A DNA stretch of 32,757 nt from DASUFP01 sp036274495 (GTDB taxonomy: Bacteria > Bacteroidota > Bacteroidia > AKYH767-A > OLB10): the NCBI GenBank assembly GCA_036274495.1, contig DASUFP010000095.1:1-32757 (forward strand), in the 5' to 3' direction. This document shows positions 25,562-32,757 of this stretch, in pieces (within the stretch, counting starts at the first letter, position 1; each line of letters begins with the position of its first letter). The notes under the pieces are model-generated. The model saw only the letters and a program-made list of their open reading frames with translations, had not been told where the DNA came from and made no database searches. The position numbers were made by a program, and so were the translations under genes.

Positions 25562-26551
25562 ATGTCGACTTTATTCATCGTTATCATTGTACTGGCGTTG
25601 ATTTTTGATTTCATCAACGGCTTTCATGATGCTGCCAACTCCATTGCAACCATTGTTTCCACAAAGGTATTGTCGCCGCTTTCGGCAGTATTGTGGGCAG
25701 CCATGTTCAACTTTCTGGCTTATTGGATTTTTGAACTGAAAGTTGCCGACACCGTTGCAAAAACGGTTAAGCCCGAAAGCATCACCCTGATTGTGGTAAT
25801 GGCAGGATTGATTGCTTCGATTATCTGGAACCTGCTCACCTGGTTCATGGGAATTCCGTCGAGTTCGTCGCATACCCTTATCGGGGGATTTGCCGGCGCC
25901 GGAATTGCCAATGCCGGAAGCATGGATGCGATACAGCTCGAAAAAATAATGCCCACCGTTTATTTTATTGTTTTGGCTCCTATCATCGGCATGATACTCT
26001 CCTACTTTGTTTCGATGATTACCATGAATATTGTTAGGAAGCAGAATCCCCGAAAGGTTGACATCATATTCAGAAAACTGCAGCTGGTCTCGTCCGCGGC
26101 GTATAGTCTGGGTCACGGCGGCAACGACGCTCAAAAAGTCATCGGCATCATAGCTGCCGCCATGTTGTCACTGAACATCATCCCGGATATTTCCCAGATT
26201 CCGTTTTGGGTACCGTTATCGTGTTACAGCGCCATTGCTTTTGGTACCCTTTTCGGGGGATGGAAAATTGTTAAGACCATGGGACAACGGGTTACCAAGC
26301 TGACCCCATTTGAGGGATTTTGTGCCGAAACGGCGGGAGCGCTTACGTTGTTCGGAACACAGCATTATAAAATACCGGTAAGCACCACGCACACCATCAC
26401 CGGTTCCATTATTGGAGTTGGACTCACCAAAAGGATATCGGCGGTACGATGGGGTGTTACATTAAAGCTGATTTGGGCCTGGGTGCTCACCATTCCCGTG
26501 TCGGCCCTGCTGGCCGGATGCATCTTCAAGCTGCTTGAGGCGATTTTTTGA
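25562..26551 (+). CDS. pit: Inorganic phosphate transporter, PiT family
   Basis: The 329-residue polytopic membrane protein shows the two PiT signature repeats: FDFINGFHDAANSIATIVST near residue 16 and SLGHGGNDAQKVIGIIAAAM near 183. It also has the GIPSSSSHTLIGG and PVSTTHTITGSIIG loops. It moves phosphate (as metal–phosphate or with cations) across the inner membrane using the ion gradient. The length is that of short bacterial PiT proteins. It is paired with the DUF47 regulator upstream. A 12-base palindrome AAAGGCGCCTTT (26581-26592) lies 30 bases past its stop and could be a weak terminator stem. Confidence 0.95.
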   Translation: MSTLFIVIIVLALIFDFINGFHDAANSIATIVSTKVLSPLSAVLWAAMFNFLAYWIFELKVADTVAKTVKPESITLIVVMAGLIASIIWNLLTWFMGIPSSSSHTLIGGFAGAGIANAGSMDAIQLEKIMPTVYFIVLAPIIGMILSYFVSMITMNIVRKQNPRKVDIIFRKLQLVSSAAYSLGHGGNDAQKVIGIIAAAMLSLNIIPDISQIPFWVPLSCYSAIAFGTLFGGWKIVKTMGQRVTKLTPFEGFCAETAGALTLFGTQHYKIPVSTTHTITGSIIGVGLTKRISAVRWGVTLKLIWAWVLTIPVSALLAGCIFKLLEAIF

Positions 26552-26604
26552 AAACCCCTGCATACAGGAGGTTTCGGGCAAAAGGCGCCTTTCTAAAAAA
26601 TGAT

Positions 26605-26612
26605 TAGATTTG
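26605..26612 (+). promoter_or_regulatory. Candidate -7 box for the leucine dehydrogenase gene
   Basis: TAGATTTG matches TAnnTTTG exactly, 54 bases before the ATG at 26667. Its position argues against the upstream TTG (26610) as start. No -33 TTTG is present at the normal distance. Confidence 0.4.
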
Positions 26613-26666
26613 CGGGATTTTCGTCGACAGCGGCGAGGACCCATCGAAACCGTAAAGCTCACCCAA

Positions 26667-27776
26667 ATGATTGAAGTTAAGGAAGTAGTGAACCAGAAGG
26701 CAACCGGTAGTGACACCCTTTTTGACCCCATGTCCGAATTCGGACATGAGCAGGTAGTATTTTGTCACGACCCGGCAACCGGGCTCAAGGCCATCATAGC
26801 CATTCATAACACCATTCTTGGGCCTGCTTTAGGCGGTACCCGCATGTGGAAATACGACAATGAGGCCGATGCGCTCAGGGATGTGTTGCGCCTGTCGCGC
26901 GGTATGACTTATAAGGCTGCCATCAGCGGATTAAACCTGGGTGGCGGAAAAGCGGTTATTATCGGCGATTCAAAGAAGGATAAGTCAGAGCCGTTGATGC
27001 GTAAATTCGGCAGGTTTGTTAACAGCCTCAGCGGCAAATACATTACAGCTGAAGACGTTGGAACCAGCACCAAGGATATGGAATATGTGAAGATGGAAAC
27101 CAACCATGTTACGGGGTTACCCGAATCGATGGGTGGCGGCGGCGACCCTTCACCTGTAACCGCTTACGGCGTGTATATGGGAATGAAAGCGGCGGCCAAG
27201 CATGCCTGGGGTCACGACGGACTCAACGGAAAGAAAGTGGTTGTTCAGGGTGTTGGCCATGTAGGTGAAAACCTGGTAAAGTTCCTGATGAAGGAGGGTG
27301 CCAAAGTATCTATTATCGACATAAACGAGGAGCAGCTTAAAAAAGTAGCTACCATTACCCGGGCCAGCGTGCTTACCGACACCGATTTTTATGGAATGGA
27401 TATGGACATTTATGCACCCTGTGCATTAGGTGCTACGCTGAACACCGAAAACATATCGCGTTTAAAATGCTCCATTGTTTCAGGTGCCGCCAACAACCAG
27501 CTGGCTGATGAGGCGGTTCACGGAAAAATGCTGATGGACAAAGGGATTGTTTACGCTCCTGATTTTCTTATTAATGCCGGCGGACTCATCAACGTTTACT
27601 CCGAACTTACCGGATACAACCGCGACCGTGCCATGCAGCAAACAGAAAAAATATACGACTTTACGCTTGCCATTATGCATAAAGCTGTTGAAGATAATAT
27701 TCCAACCTATCTTGCTGCCAGCAGAAATGCTGAGAAACGGCTTGCTGACATTGGCAAGGTAAAGCTGGGTATGTGA
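26667..27776 (+). CDS. Leucine dehydrogenase-type Glu/Leu/Phe/Val dehydrogenase
   Basis: The 369-residue NAD-dependent amino acid dehydrogenase has substrate/catalytic lysines Lys83 (MTYK) and Lys95 (LGGGKAVI). It also has the GPALGGTRMW and ITAEDVGTS blocks, a Rossmann domain with GVGHVGENLV, and the C-terminal NAGGLINVYSE motif. The enzyme deaminates branched-chain amino acids to 2-oxo acids and NH3, or runs in reverse, feeding branched-chain fatty acid synthesis or catabolism. Leucine and valine dehydrogenases are close; the lack of the longer GDH N-terminus favours the leucine type. It stands alone with its own promoter-like box. Confidence 0.92.
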   Translation: MIEVKEVVNQKATGSDTLFDPMSEFGHEQVVFCHDPATGLKAIIAIHNTILGPALGGTRMWKYDNEADALRDVLRLSRGMTYKAAISGLNLGGGKAVIIGDSKKDKSEPLMRKFGRFVNSLSGKYITAEDVGTSTKDMEYVKMETNHVTGLPESMGGGGDPSPVTAYGVYMGMKAAAKHAWGHDGLNGKKVVVQGVGHVGENLVKFLMKEGAKVSIIDINEEQLKKVATITRASVLTDTDFYGMDMDIYAPCALGATLNTENISRLKCSIVSGAANNQLADEAVHGKMLMDKGIVYAPDFLINAGGLINVYSELTGYNRDRAMQQTEKIYDFTLAIMHKAVEDNIPTYLAASRNAEKRLADIGKVKLGM

Positions 27777-27835
27777 TTCAGCAACTATCCTATTATTCGG
27801 GTAACCGGAATTTTAACCGTTCTTTATATTAAACT

Positions 27836-28777
27836 ATGCTTTCCAGAAGGCACCTCCGCATCCGCGTTATGATGGCATTGTATGCCTGGTATCAGTCAAA
27901 AGATCATGATGCGGCATGGTATGAAGCTGAACTTTTTAAAGGTGCCGAGAGATCCTACGACCTCTACCTCTACTTGTTAAATGTGCTCACTGATTTGTCG
28001 GCTGAAGAAACACGTTATTATGCCGATTTACCTCCCCGGCATACCATTGATGAAAATCCGGTACAGTCGACATTAAGCGATAACATTTTCATTCGCTGGC
28101 TTACTGCCTCTCCTGAATATCAGAAAGCTATTGCATCACGAACGCTCCGGCAAAAGGACGACGTGGAGATGATACGCAAGCTTTTTCACAATGTAAAGGT
28201 CACCGACACCTATAAAAAATACACCTCTGTAGCGCAGCATACGGCCGAAGAGGATATTGAGTTATGTCAGTGGCTGCTCGGCAAACACGCCGGCGATTCT
28301 GATTTTCTGCAACACTATCTCGAAGAAAAAAACCTCTGGTGGGCCGAGTCGTACGATCTGGTGAAGAGCATGGTGCTTAAAACCATCCGTGTGGCACATC
28401 CTGAAAAGAAAGGCGCGTTTAAACTGATGGAACTCTTCCGCGACGACGAGGAAGACCGTGCTTTTATGAGCCAGCTGCTGCGTACGGTAATGGAACACGA
28501 CAAAGATCTGGAGGAGATGATATCGGCGAAGACCAAAAACTGGGATTACGACCGTATAGCACTTATGGATACCATACTACTGAAAATGGCCTTGTGTGAA
28601 ATACTCTATTTTCAAACCATCCCCGTAAAGGTGAGCATTAACGAATACATTGATTTGTCGAAGGACTACAGTTCGCCAAAAAGCAAAATGTTTATCAACG
28701 GTATTCTGGACAAACTGGTTATTGAATTTAAGGATACCGGTAAGCTCAACAAAACCGGCCGCGGACTGTTAAACTGA
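27836..28777 (+). CDS. nusB: Transcription antitermination factor NusB (long Bacteroidota form)
   Basis: The 313-residue protein has a NusB N-terminus (LSRRHLRIRVMMALYAW) and the standard C-terminal half: WDYDRIALMDTILLKMALCE, IPVKVSINEYIDLSKDYSSP and SKMFINGILDKL. About 150 extra residues lie between, as usual in this phylum. NusB binds BoxA RNA with NusE (S10) and promotes rRNA antitermination. It heads a run of same-strand genes also containing DUF1573, yajC, ybbR-like and coaE. Confidence 0.92.
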   Translation: MLSRRHLRIRVMMALYAWYQSKDHDAAWYEAELFKGAERSYDLYLYLLNVLTDLSAEETRYYADLPPRHTIDENPVQSTLSDNIFIRWLTASPEYQKAIASRTLRQKDDVEMIRKLFHNVKVTDTYKKYTSVAQHTAEEDIELCQWLLGKHAGDSDFLQHYLEEKNLWWAESYDLVKSMVLKTIRVAHPEKKGAFKLMELFRDDEEDRAFMSQLLRTVMEHDKDLEEMISAKTKNWDYDRIALMDTILLKMALCEILYFQTIPVKVSINEYIDLSKDYSSPKSKMFINGILDKLVIEFKDTGKLNKTGRGLLN

Positions 28778-28803
28778 ACAAAAAAAAATAAGCTTTAAAC
28801 ACC

Positions 28804-29280
28804 ATGAACAAAACGTTTTCGTTACTTACAGCTGTAATGGTCGCAGGACTGATGGCCTGCGGGAACAAAGAAAAGAGTGACAGCGGCCAGTTGTCACCGG
28901 ACCTTATCAGTAATCCTGCTACCGGGTCGACAGCATCCGGAGATGAGGGCACTGTACCACTGCCTGAGTTTTCATTTGAATACGATCAGCATCATTTTGG
29001 TGTAATTACACAGGGGGAAAAAGTCAGCTATGGTTTTAAATTCAAGAACACCGGAAAGGCTCCGCTGATCATTTCTTCGGCAAGTGCATCGTGTGGCTGT
29101 ACCATTCCCGAATACACAAAAGATCCCGTACAACCGGGTGATGAGGGGTATATTAATGTTACCTTTAACAGCGAAGGAAAGGCGGGCATGGTAAGCAAAA
29201 CCGTTACCGTTATTGCCAACACCATTCCCAACACAAAGGTGCTGACGATTAGTGCCGAAATTCAGGTTCCGGGCAAATAA
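28804..29280 (+). CDS. DUF1573 domain lipoprotein
   Basis: The 158-residue protein has a lipoprotein signal (lipobox LMAC, Cys19), a Ser/Gly-rich linker to about residue 55 and one DUF1573 Ig-like domain. The domain shows HFGVITQGEKVSYGFKFKNTG, SASCGCTIPEYTKDPVQPG and GMVSKTVTVIAN. Function is unknown; such proteins are very common in Bacteroidota envelopes. The conserved CGC pair could be redox-active or metal-binding. It lies 26 bases after nusB and ahead of yajC, the usual order in the phylum. Confidence 0.9.
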   Translation: MNKTFSLLTAVMVAGLMACGNKEKSDSGQLSPDLISNPATGSTASGDEGTVPLPEFSFEYDQHHFGVITQGEKVSYGFKFKNTGKAPLIISSASASCGCTIPEYTKDPVQPGDEGYINVTFNSEGKAGMVSKTVTVIANTIPNTKVLTISAEIQVPGK

Positions 29281-29343
29281 TACCGTTGAACTGCATTAAC
29301 TGAGACAAACCATTTCATATTTATCAACTTACAATTTTACTCT

Positions 29344-29673
29344 ATGATTTCTTCAATTTTATTACAGGCAGCCGGCGGATCAGGCGCAATGGGACAACTG
29401 ATTATGATTCTTATGATCATTGTTATTTTTTACTTTTTCATGATCCGTCCGCAAATGAAAAAGGCTAAAGTGGAAAAAGCCTTCAAAGAAAGTCTCAACA
29501 AAGGTGATAAGATTGTCACCATCGGAGGCATTCACGGCAGAATCCTTGAGGTTGCAGAAACCACCTTTATGGTTGAAATTGACAGCAACGTAAAAGTGAA
29601 ACTTGAAAAATCAGCTGTTTCCGCTGAGGCGACAAAAATATATCAGCCCAAGAAGGACGCTGTCAAATCCTGA
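29344..29673 (+). CDS. yajC: Preprotein translocase accessory subunit YajC
   Basis: The 109-residue protein has a single membrane helix (residues ~16-37, MGQLIMILMIIVIFYFFMIR) and the YajC core RPQMKKAK...LNKGDKIVTIGGIHGRI. YajC associates with SecDF in the SecYEG holotranslocon. Its length is normal. secD/F are not nearby. Confidence 0.95.
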   Translation: MISSILLQAAGGSGAMGQLIMILMIIVIFYFFMIRPQMKKAKVEKAFKESLNKGDKIVTIGGIHGRILEVAETTFMVEIDSNVKVKLEKSAVSAEATKIYQPKKDAVKS

Positions 29674-29691
29674 TTTCATTTCTGAATCAAT

Positions 29692-30657
29692 GTGAGCCAT
29701 CCGCTAAGTAAAATCGCATCCCGGTTAACCGGTCTTTACCGCCAGCACCAGAAGGCCTGGATGTTTTTGTTTTGCGTATTGCTTGCCGGAGGGTTCTGGA
29801 CATTTAATTCGCTCAACAAGGTATATGTATACACTGTAGCATGTCCACTGCGCGCCAATTTTACCTCCGACACCCTATTTCTCACCTTACAGGGAAAAGG
29901 CTTCGACCTGATTTCGCTGCTGCGGAACGATTCGTTACCGGTAGTAATACCCGCACCGGAGGCTTATTTCAAGAATGAAGCTGCAAACGATTCCATGCCG
30001 GGAGAAATACCCACCACGCTTTTTGTCGACCAGCAGTCGCTCAAAAAACTGGATCTGAAGCTTGTCAGCATACAGCCGCAGCATGTTATACCGGTTATAG
30101 AGTCGGTTTCGATGCGAAGGGTTCCCGTTAAACTAAGGATTAAAACTCCCCGTCCTTCTACTCCGCATCTTGAACCCGGACCCATCATCATCAAACCCGA
30201 TTCGGTATCGGTGTATGGGCCTTATGAATCCATTAAAGGCATTACAGAGATCCTTACAAAACCGGCACCCTGGCCGGCAACTGCCGGTGTCACCTTTACG
30301 GGGCTGAATCTGGATAATCCGAACCCCGACAAAATCAGGTTGTCATCGGATTACGCCTGGTTGTATTGCAAAGTAGCGGAGTTAACCGAAAATACCATTA
30401 CACTACCTATAAACACCAGTGCCTTAAACGGAAGGTACCGCATAACAACTGTACCGGCCGAAGCGCGCGTAATTTACCAGGCACCGGCTTCGCTCATGCA
30501 ATCGATAGATCCGTCGGGATTTTTAGTCTCGGTGAAGATTGACCCGGAACATTCGGAAGGACAAGGAACGCTGGTAATTGAAAAAATTCCTGACGGAGTG
30601 CGGCATGTGCGGGTTGTGCCTGCTACCGTATCGTGTTACCTGATAGAACAATTATGA
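29692..30657 (+). CDS. YbbR-like (CdaR-type) membrane-anchored protein
   Basis: The 321-residue protein has an N-terminal membrane helix (residues ~22-40, AWMFLFCVLLAGGFWTF) and extracytoplasmic beta-rich YbbR-like domains. Typical strands include PVKLRIK, PDSVSVYGPYESIKGI and NTITLPINTS. In Firmicutes, YbbR/CdaR regulates the c-di-AMP cyclase; in Bacteroidota the role is not established. The start is GTG at 29692, since the overlapping ATG (29690) is followed directly by TGA. The last four bases overlap coaE (ATGA). Confidence 0.82.
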   Translation: MSHPLSKIASRLTGLYRQHQKAWMFLFCVLLAGGFWTFNSLNKVYVYTVACPLRANFTSDTLFLTLQGKGFDLISLLRNDSLPVVIPAPEAYFKNEAANDSMPGEIPTTLFVDQQSLKKLDLKLVSIQPQHVIPVIESVSMRRVPVKLRIKTPRPSTPHLEPGPIIIKPDSVSVYGPYESIKGITEILTKPAPWPATAGVTFTGLNLDNPNPDKIRLSSDYAWLYCKVAELTENTITLPINTSALNGRYRITTVPAEARVIYQAPASLMQSIDPSGFLVSVKIDPEHSEGQGTLVIEKIPDGVRHVRVVPATVSCYLIEQL

Positions 30658-31232
30658 AAATAGTTGGTGTAACAGGCGGTATCGGATCGGGCAAATCGGT
30701 TGTATGCAGGATTTTCGAAACACTGGGCATACCGGTATTTGATTCGGATGCGGTGGCCAAATGCATAATTGCAGATGATGAAAGAGTGAGAGAACAAATT
30801 AAACTGCTGCTGGGCCAAAATGTTTACAACGGGCCGGTGCCCGACCGCGGTGCTATTGCTGCGCAGGTATTTAACGATCCCCAAAAACTCAAGGCGCTGA
30901 ATGCAATTATACATCCAAAAGTTGCCGAGGCTTTTGAAGGGTGGAAATCCGGACAACAAGCGCCGTATGTAATAAGAGAAGCAGCCATTTTATTTGAATC
31001 AGGAGCTCATGTTTCTACCGATGTGGTGATAACCGTTTCGGCGCCCGAGGCATTGCGCATCAGCCGCGTAACAGCGCGCGACGGCCGCAGTGAAGCTGCA
31101 ATAAGGAACATAATGAGCCGTCAGCTGACCGATGAAGAGCGAAAAGCCAAAAGCGATTTTGAACTACTCAATGATGATCAAACCGCGGTATTGCCTCAGG
31201 TGCTCCGGTTACACGAACTCCTTAGCAAATAA
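30654..31232 (+). CDS. coaE: Dephospho-CoA kinase
   Basis: The 192-residue P-loop kinase begins MKIVGVTGGIGSGKS (Walker A at residues 8-15). It has FDSDAVAK (substrate-binding Asp), IIHPKVAEAF, and the lid region RVTARDGRSEAAIRNIMSRQ. It catalyses the last step of coenzyme A synthesis, phosphorylating the 3'-OH of dephospho-CoA. ATG 30654 overlaps the ybbR-like stop by 4 bases. The GTG at 30633 would add residues before the P-loop strand that are not expected. Confidence 0.95.
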   Translation: MKIVGVTGGIGSGKSVVCRIFETLGIPVFDSDAVAKCIIADDERVREQIKLLLGQNVYNGPVPDRGAIAAQVFNDPQKLKALNAIIHPKVAEAFEGWKSGQQAPYVIREAAILFESGAHVSTDVVITVSAPEALRISRVTARDGRSEAAIRNIMSRQLTDEERKAKSDFELLNDDQTAVLPQVLRLHELLSK

Positions 31233-31265
31233 GCACCGCTGTTTGACAGCAGCATTCAAAAGCAT

Positions 31266-32198
31266 ATGAAACAAATTAAGGGACCAGTTTACCGCGATAA
31301 AGCCGGATTGTATTTTGAACCGGGCGGTTTTTATCTTGATCCCCTGAGAGCTGTTGAACACGGCATCGTATCGCACGCACACCTTGATCATTTTTGCAAG
31401 GGCATCAAAAACGTATATGCCGAAGCTGTTACCTGCAGGCTGATGGATTTGCGGGTAAAAGGATTTCCCGGGCAATTTCATCCGTCACCTTTCCGCACAC
31501 CTTTCGTCGTAAACGGTATAACTGTAACACTGTTCCCGGCAGGTCACGTACTCGGTTCATCAATGGTACTTATCGAACATGAAGGAATACGTTATCTTTA
31601 CACCGGCGATTTTAAAACCACCCCCGACCCTACCTGCGAGCCGTTTGAAGCGGTTGCGGCAGATGTATTAATTTGTGAATCGACGTATGCGGACAAATCG
31701 GTTACACATCCTCACGAAAGTGAACTCATAAAACAATTACAAGGACTTCAACAGGCCAACGTTATTATTGGGGCATATGTGTTAGGCAAAGCGCAGCGGC
31801 TCACTGAACTGTTGTGCCGTGCCTTTCCGGGCAGGCAGGTAATGGTTCATCCTGATATTATTCCGTACCACCACTTATACGAGCACCATAATATAGTACT
31901 TGGCAGCTGGCTGCCGTATGACCTTACGGCATTCAGAAAATCGGATGATACCTTTTTTATTGTACCACCACGCGTGCTGACAACATTTGGTCGTCAGGGA
32001 CAATTTCATACGCTTATGGCGAGCAGTTATGCGGGCAATTACTCGAGAATGCCGCTGTTGCGGCTGAGCGACCATGCAGACTGGAACGGATTTGAAAAGC
32101 TTATTGCCGAAGTACAACCGGCAACTATTATTTCGATACACGGTGATGGCAGCGGATTGAGCGAACTTGAATCGGCGCATGAGTTGCTGCTGCACTGA
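31266..32198 (+). CDS. MBL-fold metallo-hydrolase (beta-CASP/YSH1-like, ligase-associated exonuclease type)
   Basis: The 310-residue protein has the zinc-binding set SHAHLDH (His37, His39, Asp41, His42), AGHVLGSS, YTGDFKT and ESTYAD. A C-terminal LRLSDHADWNGFEKLI supplies a late His. This is the pattern of COG1236-type nucleases. One branch is encoded with ATP-dependent DNA ligase and a DEXH helicase as 'ligase-associated DNA exonuclease'. Such partners would lie beyond the right edge, where a repeat array begins, so the link cannot be tested here. It starts 33 bases after coaE. Confidence 0.85.
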   Translation: MKQIKGPVYRDKAGLYFEPGGFYLDPLRAVEHGIVSHAHLDHFCKGIKNVYAEAVTCRLMDLRVKGFPGQFHPSPFRTPFVVNGITVTLFPAGHVLGSSMVLIEHEGIRYLYTGDFKTTPDPTCEPFEAVAADVLICESTYADKSVTHPHESELIKQLQGLQQANVIIGAYVLGKAQRLTELLCRAFPGRQVMVHPDIIPYHHLYEHHNIVLGSWLPYDLTAFRKSDDTFFIVPPRVLTTFGRQGQFHTLMASSYAGNYSRMPLLRLSDHADWNGFEKLIAEVQPATIISIHGDGSGLSELESAHELLLH

Positions 32199-32250
32199 TG
32201 TAATTGAGTTGGGTTCCATTCGATGACCTGCAAAGAGCCAAATTGTTGCA

Positions 32251-32373
32251 CTATTTTTCGTAAACGTTTACAAACGCTTAGGTGCGCAAAACGCGTGCTT
32301 TAAAATTTTTTTTTGAATAACTTTACTTCGGGGGAAGGGATACTTGTATCCCCCGGGGGAAATGAATAAAGGA
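32251..32373 (+). repeat. Palindrome/hairpin element, copy A
   Basis: In order it holds GTAAACGTTTAC (12-base perfect palindrome, 32260-32271), an A/T tract with nine T's, and TAACTTTA (32318-32325, -7-box-like). Then comes GGGATACTTGTATCCC (6-base stem with CTTG loop, flanked by CGGGGG on both sides), and ATGAATAAAGGA (ATG at 32362). It is about 92% identical to copy B (nine substitutions and one 1-base indel over ~120 bases). The ATG opens an 11-codon ORF whose stop lies in the loop of a CTCCTT/AAGGAG hairpin (32386-32403). Confidence 0.85.
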
Positions 32374-32489
32374 CAAAAAAAAACTCTCCTTGCTTAGAAG
32401 GAGTAATTAATTTGATTTGATAACCTTTGCCAATACTACATTTCGTACCCAAGAATTCACCTTCTTGCAAATCTCCAAACCGTCCCATA

Positions 32490-32611
32490 ATTTCTCGTAA
32501 ACGTTTACAAACGCTTAATTGCGCATAACCCGTGTTTTCAAATTTTTTTTTAAATAACTTTACCTCGGGGGAAGGGATACTTGTATCCCCCGGGGGAAAA
32601 TGAATAAAGGA
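32490..32611 (+). repeat. Palindrome/hairpin element, copy B
   Basis: This is a second copy 237 bases after copy A, with the same parts: GTAAACGTTTAC (32497-32508), AACTTTAC (32556), the GGGATACTTGTATCCC hairpin and ATGAATAAAGGA (ATG at 32600). The 116 bases between copies A and B are unrelated to those after B. The ATG opens a 24-codon ORF (32600-32674) with a hydrophobic end (GLLLILVPA). Confidence 0.85.
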
Positions 32612-32721
32612 GCTGAAAATCAACAATACTTAGAACAAGTATCTGGTCTCTTATTAATTTTAGTGCCGGCGTAACCTTTTGAACCTGGAAATCCATTTCA
32701 CAGCATTGCGATATCCTCCCG

Positions 32722-32757
32722 CTATTTTTCGTAAACGTTTACAAACGCTTAAGTTTC
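32722..32757 (+). repeat. Palindrome/hairpin element, copy C (cut by right edge)
   Basis: CTATTTTTCGTAAACGTTTA and the following CAAACGCTTA match the start of copy A exactly. The copy begins 234 bases after copy B and leaves the window after 36 bases. The array may continue beyond. Confidence 0.75.

Noticed and set aside
25571..26134. 187-codon minus-strand ORF opposite the PiT gene
   Set aside because: It is antisense to the PiT signature regions and has no recognisable protein pattern.
32300..32626. Minus-strand ORF through the repeat array with a repeated FPPGDTSIPSPEV peptide
   Set aside because: It needs a TTG start, spans repeat copies and spacer, and a 1-base indel between copies shifts the frame. 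The repeated peptide is best explained by the DNA repeat.
32251..32757. CRISPR array or integron attC array
   Set aside because: Repeats of ~122 bases and spacers of ~110 bases are far too long for CRISPR, and there are no cas genes. The conserved attC ends (RYYYAAC / GTTRRRY) are not matched and no integrase is in the window.

Overview
The window is a chromosomal segment from a member of the Bacteroidota. Three features point that way. It has a type IX secretion (T9SS) gliding/adhesin locus whose cargo proteins end in 'type B' (gliding-motility-associated) C-terminal domains beside a PorP/SprF-like protein. It has a short 287-residue primary sigma factor. Its promoter-like sites follow the phylum's TAnnTTTG (-7) pattern, in the best cases with a TTTG-like -33 box 19 bases upstream. 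The nusB–DUF1573–yajC–ybbR–coaE run is also typical of the phylum. Family or genus cannot be fixed from this sequence.

Layout: 1-2133 (minus strand) holds DinB-like, YceI-like and two-component-propeller sensor genes; the last is cut by the left edge. 2134-3084 is gene-free and holds a divergent palindrome/hairpin element and two ~180-base structured repeats. It ends at a tRNA-Ser(UGA) with an intrinsic terminator. 3368-7414 (plus) is a tight envelope cluster: GWxTD lipoprotein-like protein, late lipid A acyltransferase, family 2 glycosyltransferase, and an FAH-family hydrolase. 7519-14533 (plus) is the T9SS locus: a large PKD/SprB-repeat adhesin, a PorP/SprF-like outer-membrane protein, a TPR/PD40/OmpA-like protein, and a second type B cargo. 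14644-17274 encodes a soluble TPR hybrid histidine kinase, convergent with rpoD (two bases apart). A third, unpartnered type B cargo lies upstream of rpoD on the minus strand. Then come a small unknown gene, a PUR-family nucleic-acid-binding protein and an ABC exporter subunit. Next are an LRR lipoprotein, a DUF983 protein, a DUF47–PiT phosphate uptake pair and a leucine-dehydrogenase-type enzyme. The housekeeping run nusB, DUF1573, yajC, ybbR-like, coaE follows, and an MBL-fold nuclease-like protein comes last.

The least explained structure is at the right edge (32251-32757). Three copies (the last truncated) of a ~122-base element repeat at a 234-237-base pitch, separated by unrelated ~110-116-base spacers. 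Each full copy has a 12-base perfect palindrome, an A/T tract, a promoter-like TAACTTTA, a GC-rich hairpin and a start-like ATGAATAAAGGA. A divergent single copy with the same order of parts sits near the tRNA at 2391-2495. I cannot assign these to a known class. Other points worth checking are a Fur-box-like site in the rpoD leader and an ABC exporter with Asp in place of the catalytic Glu.
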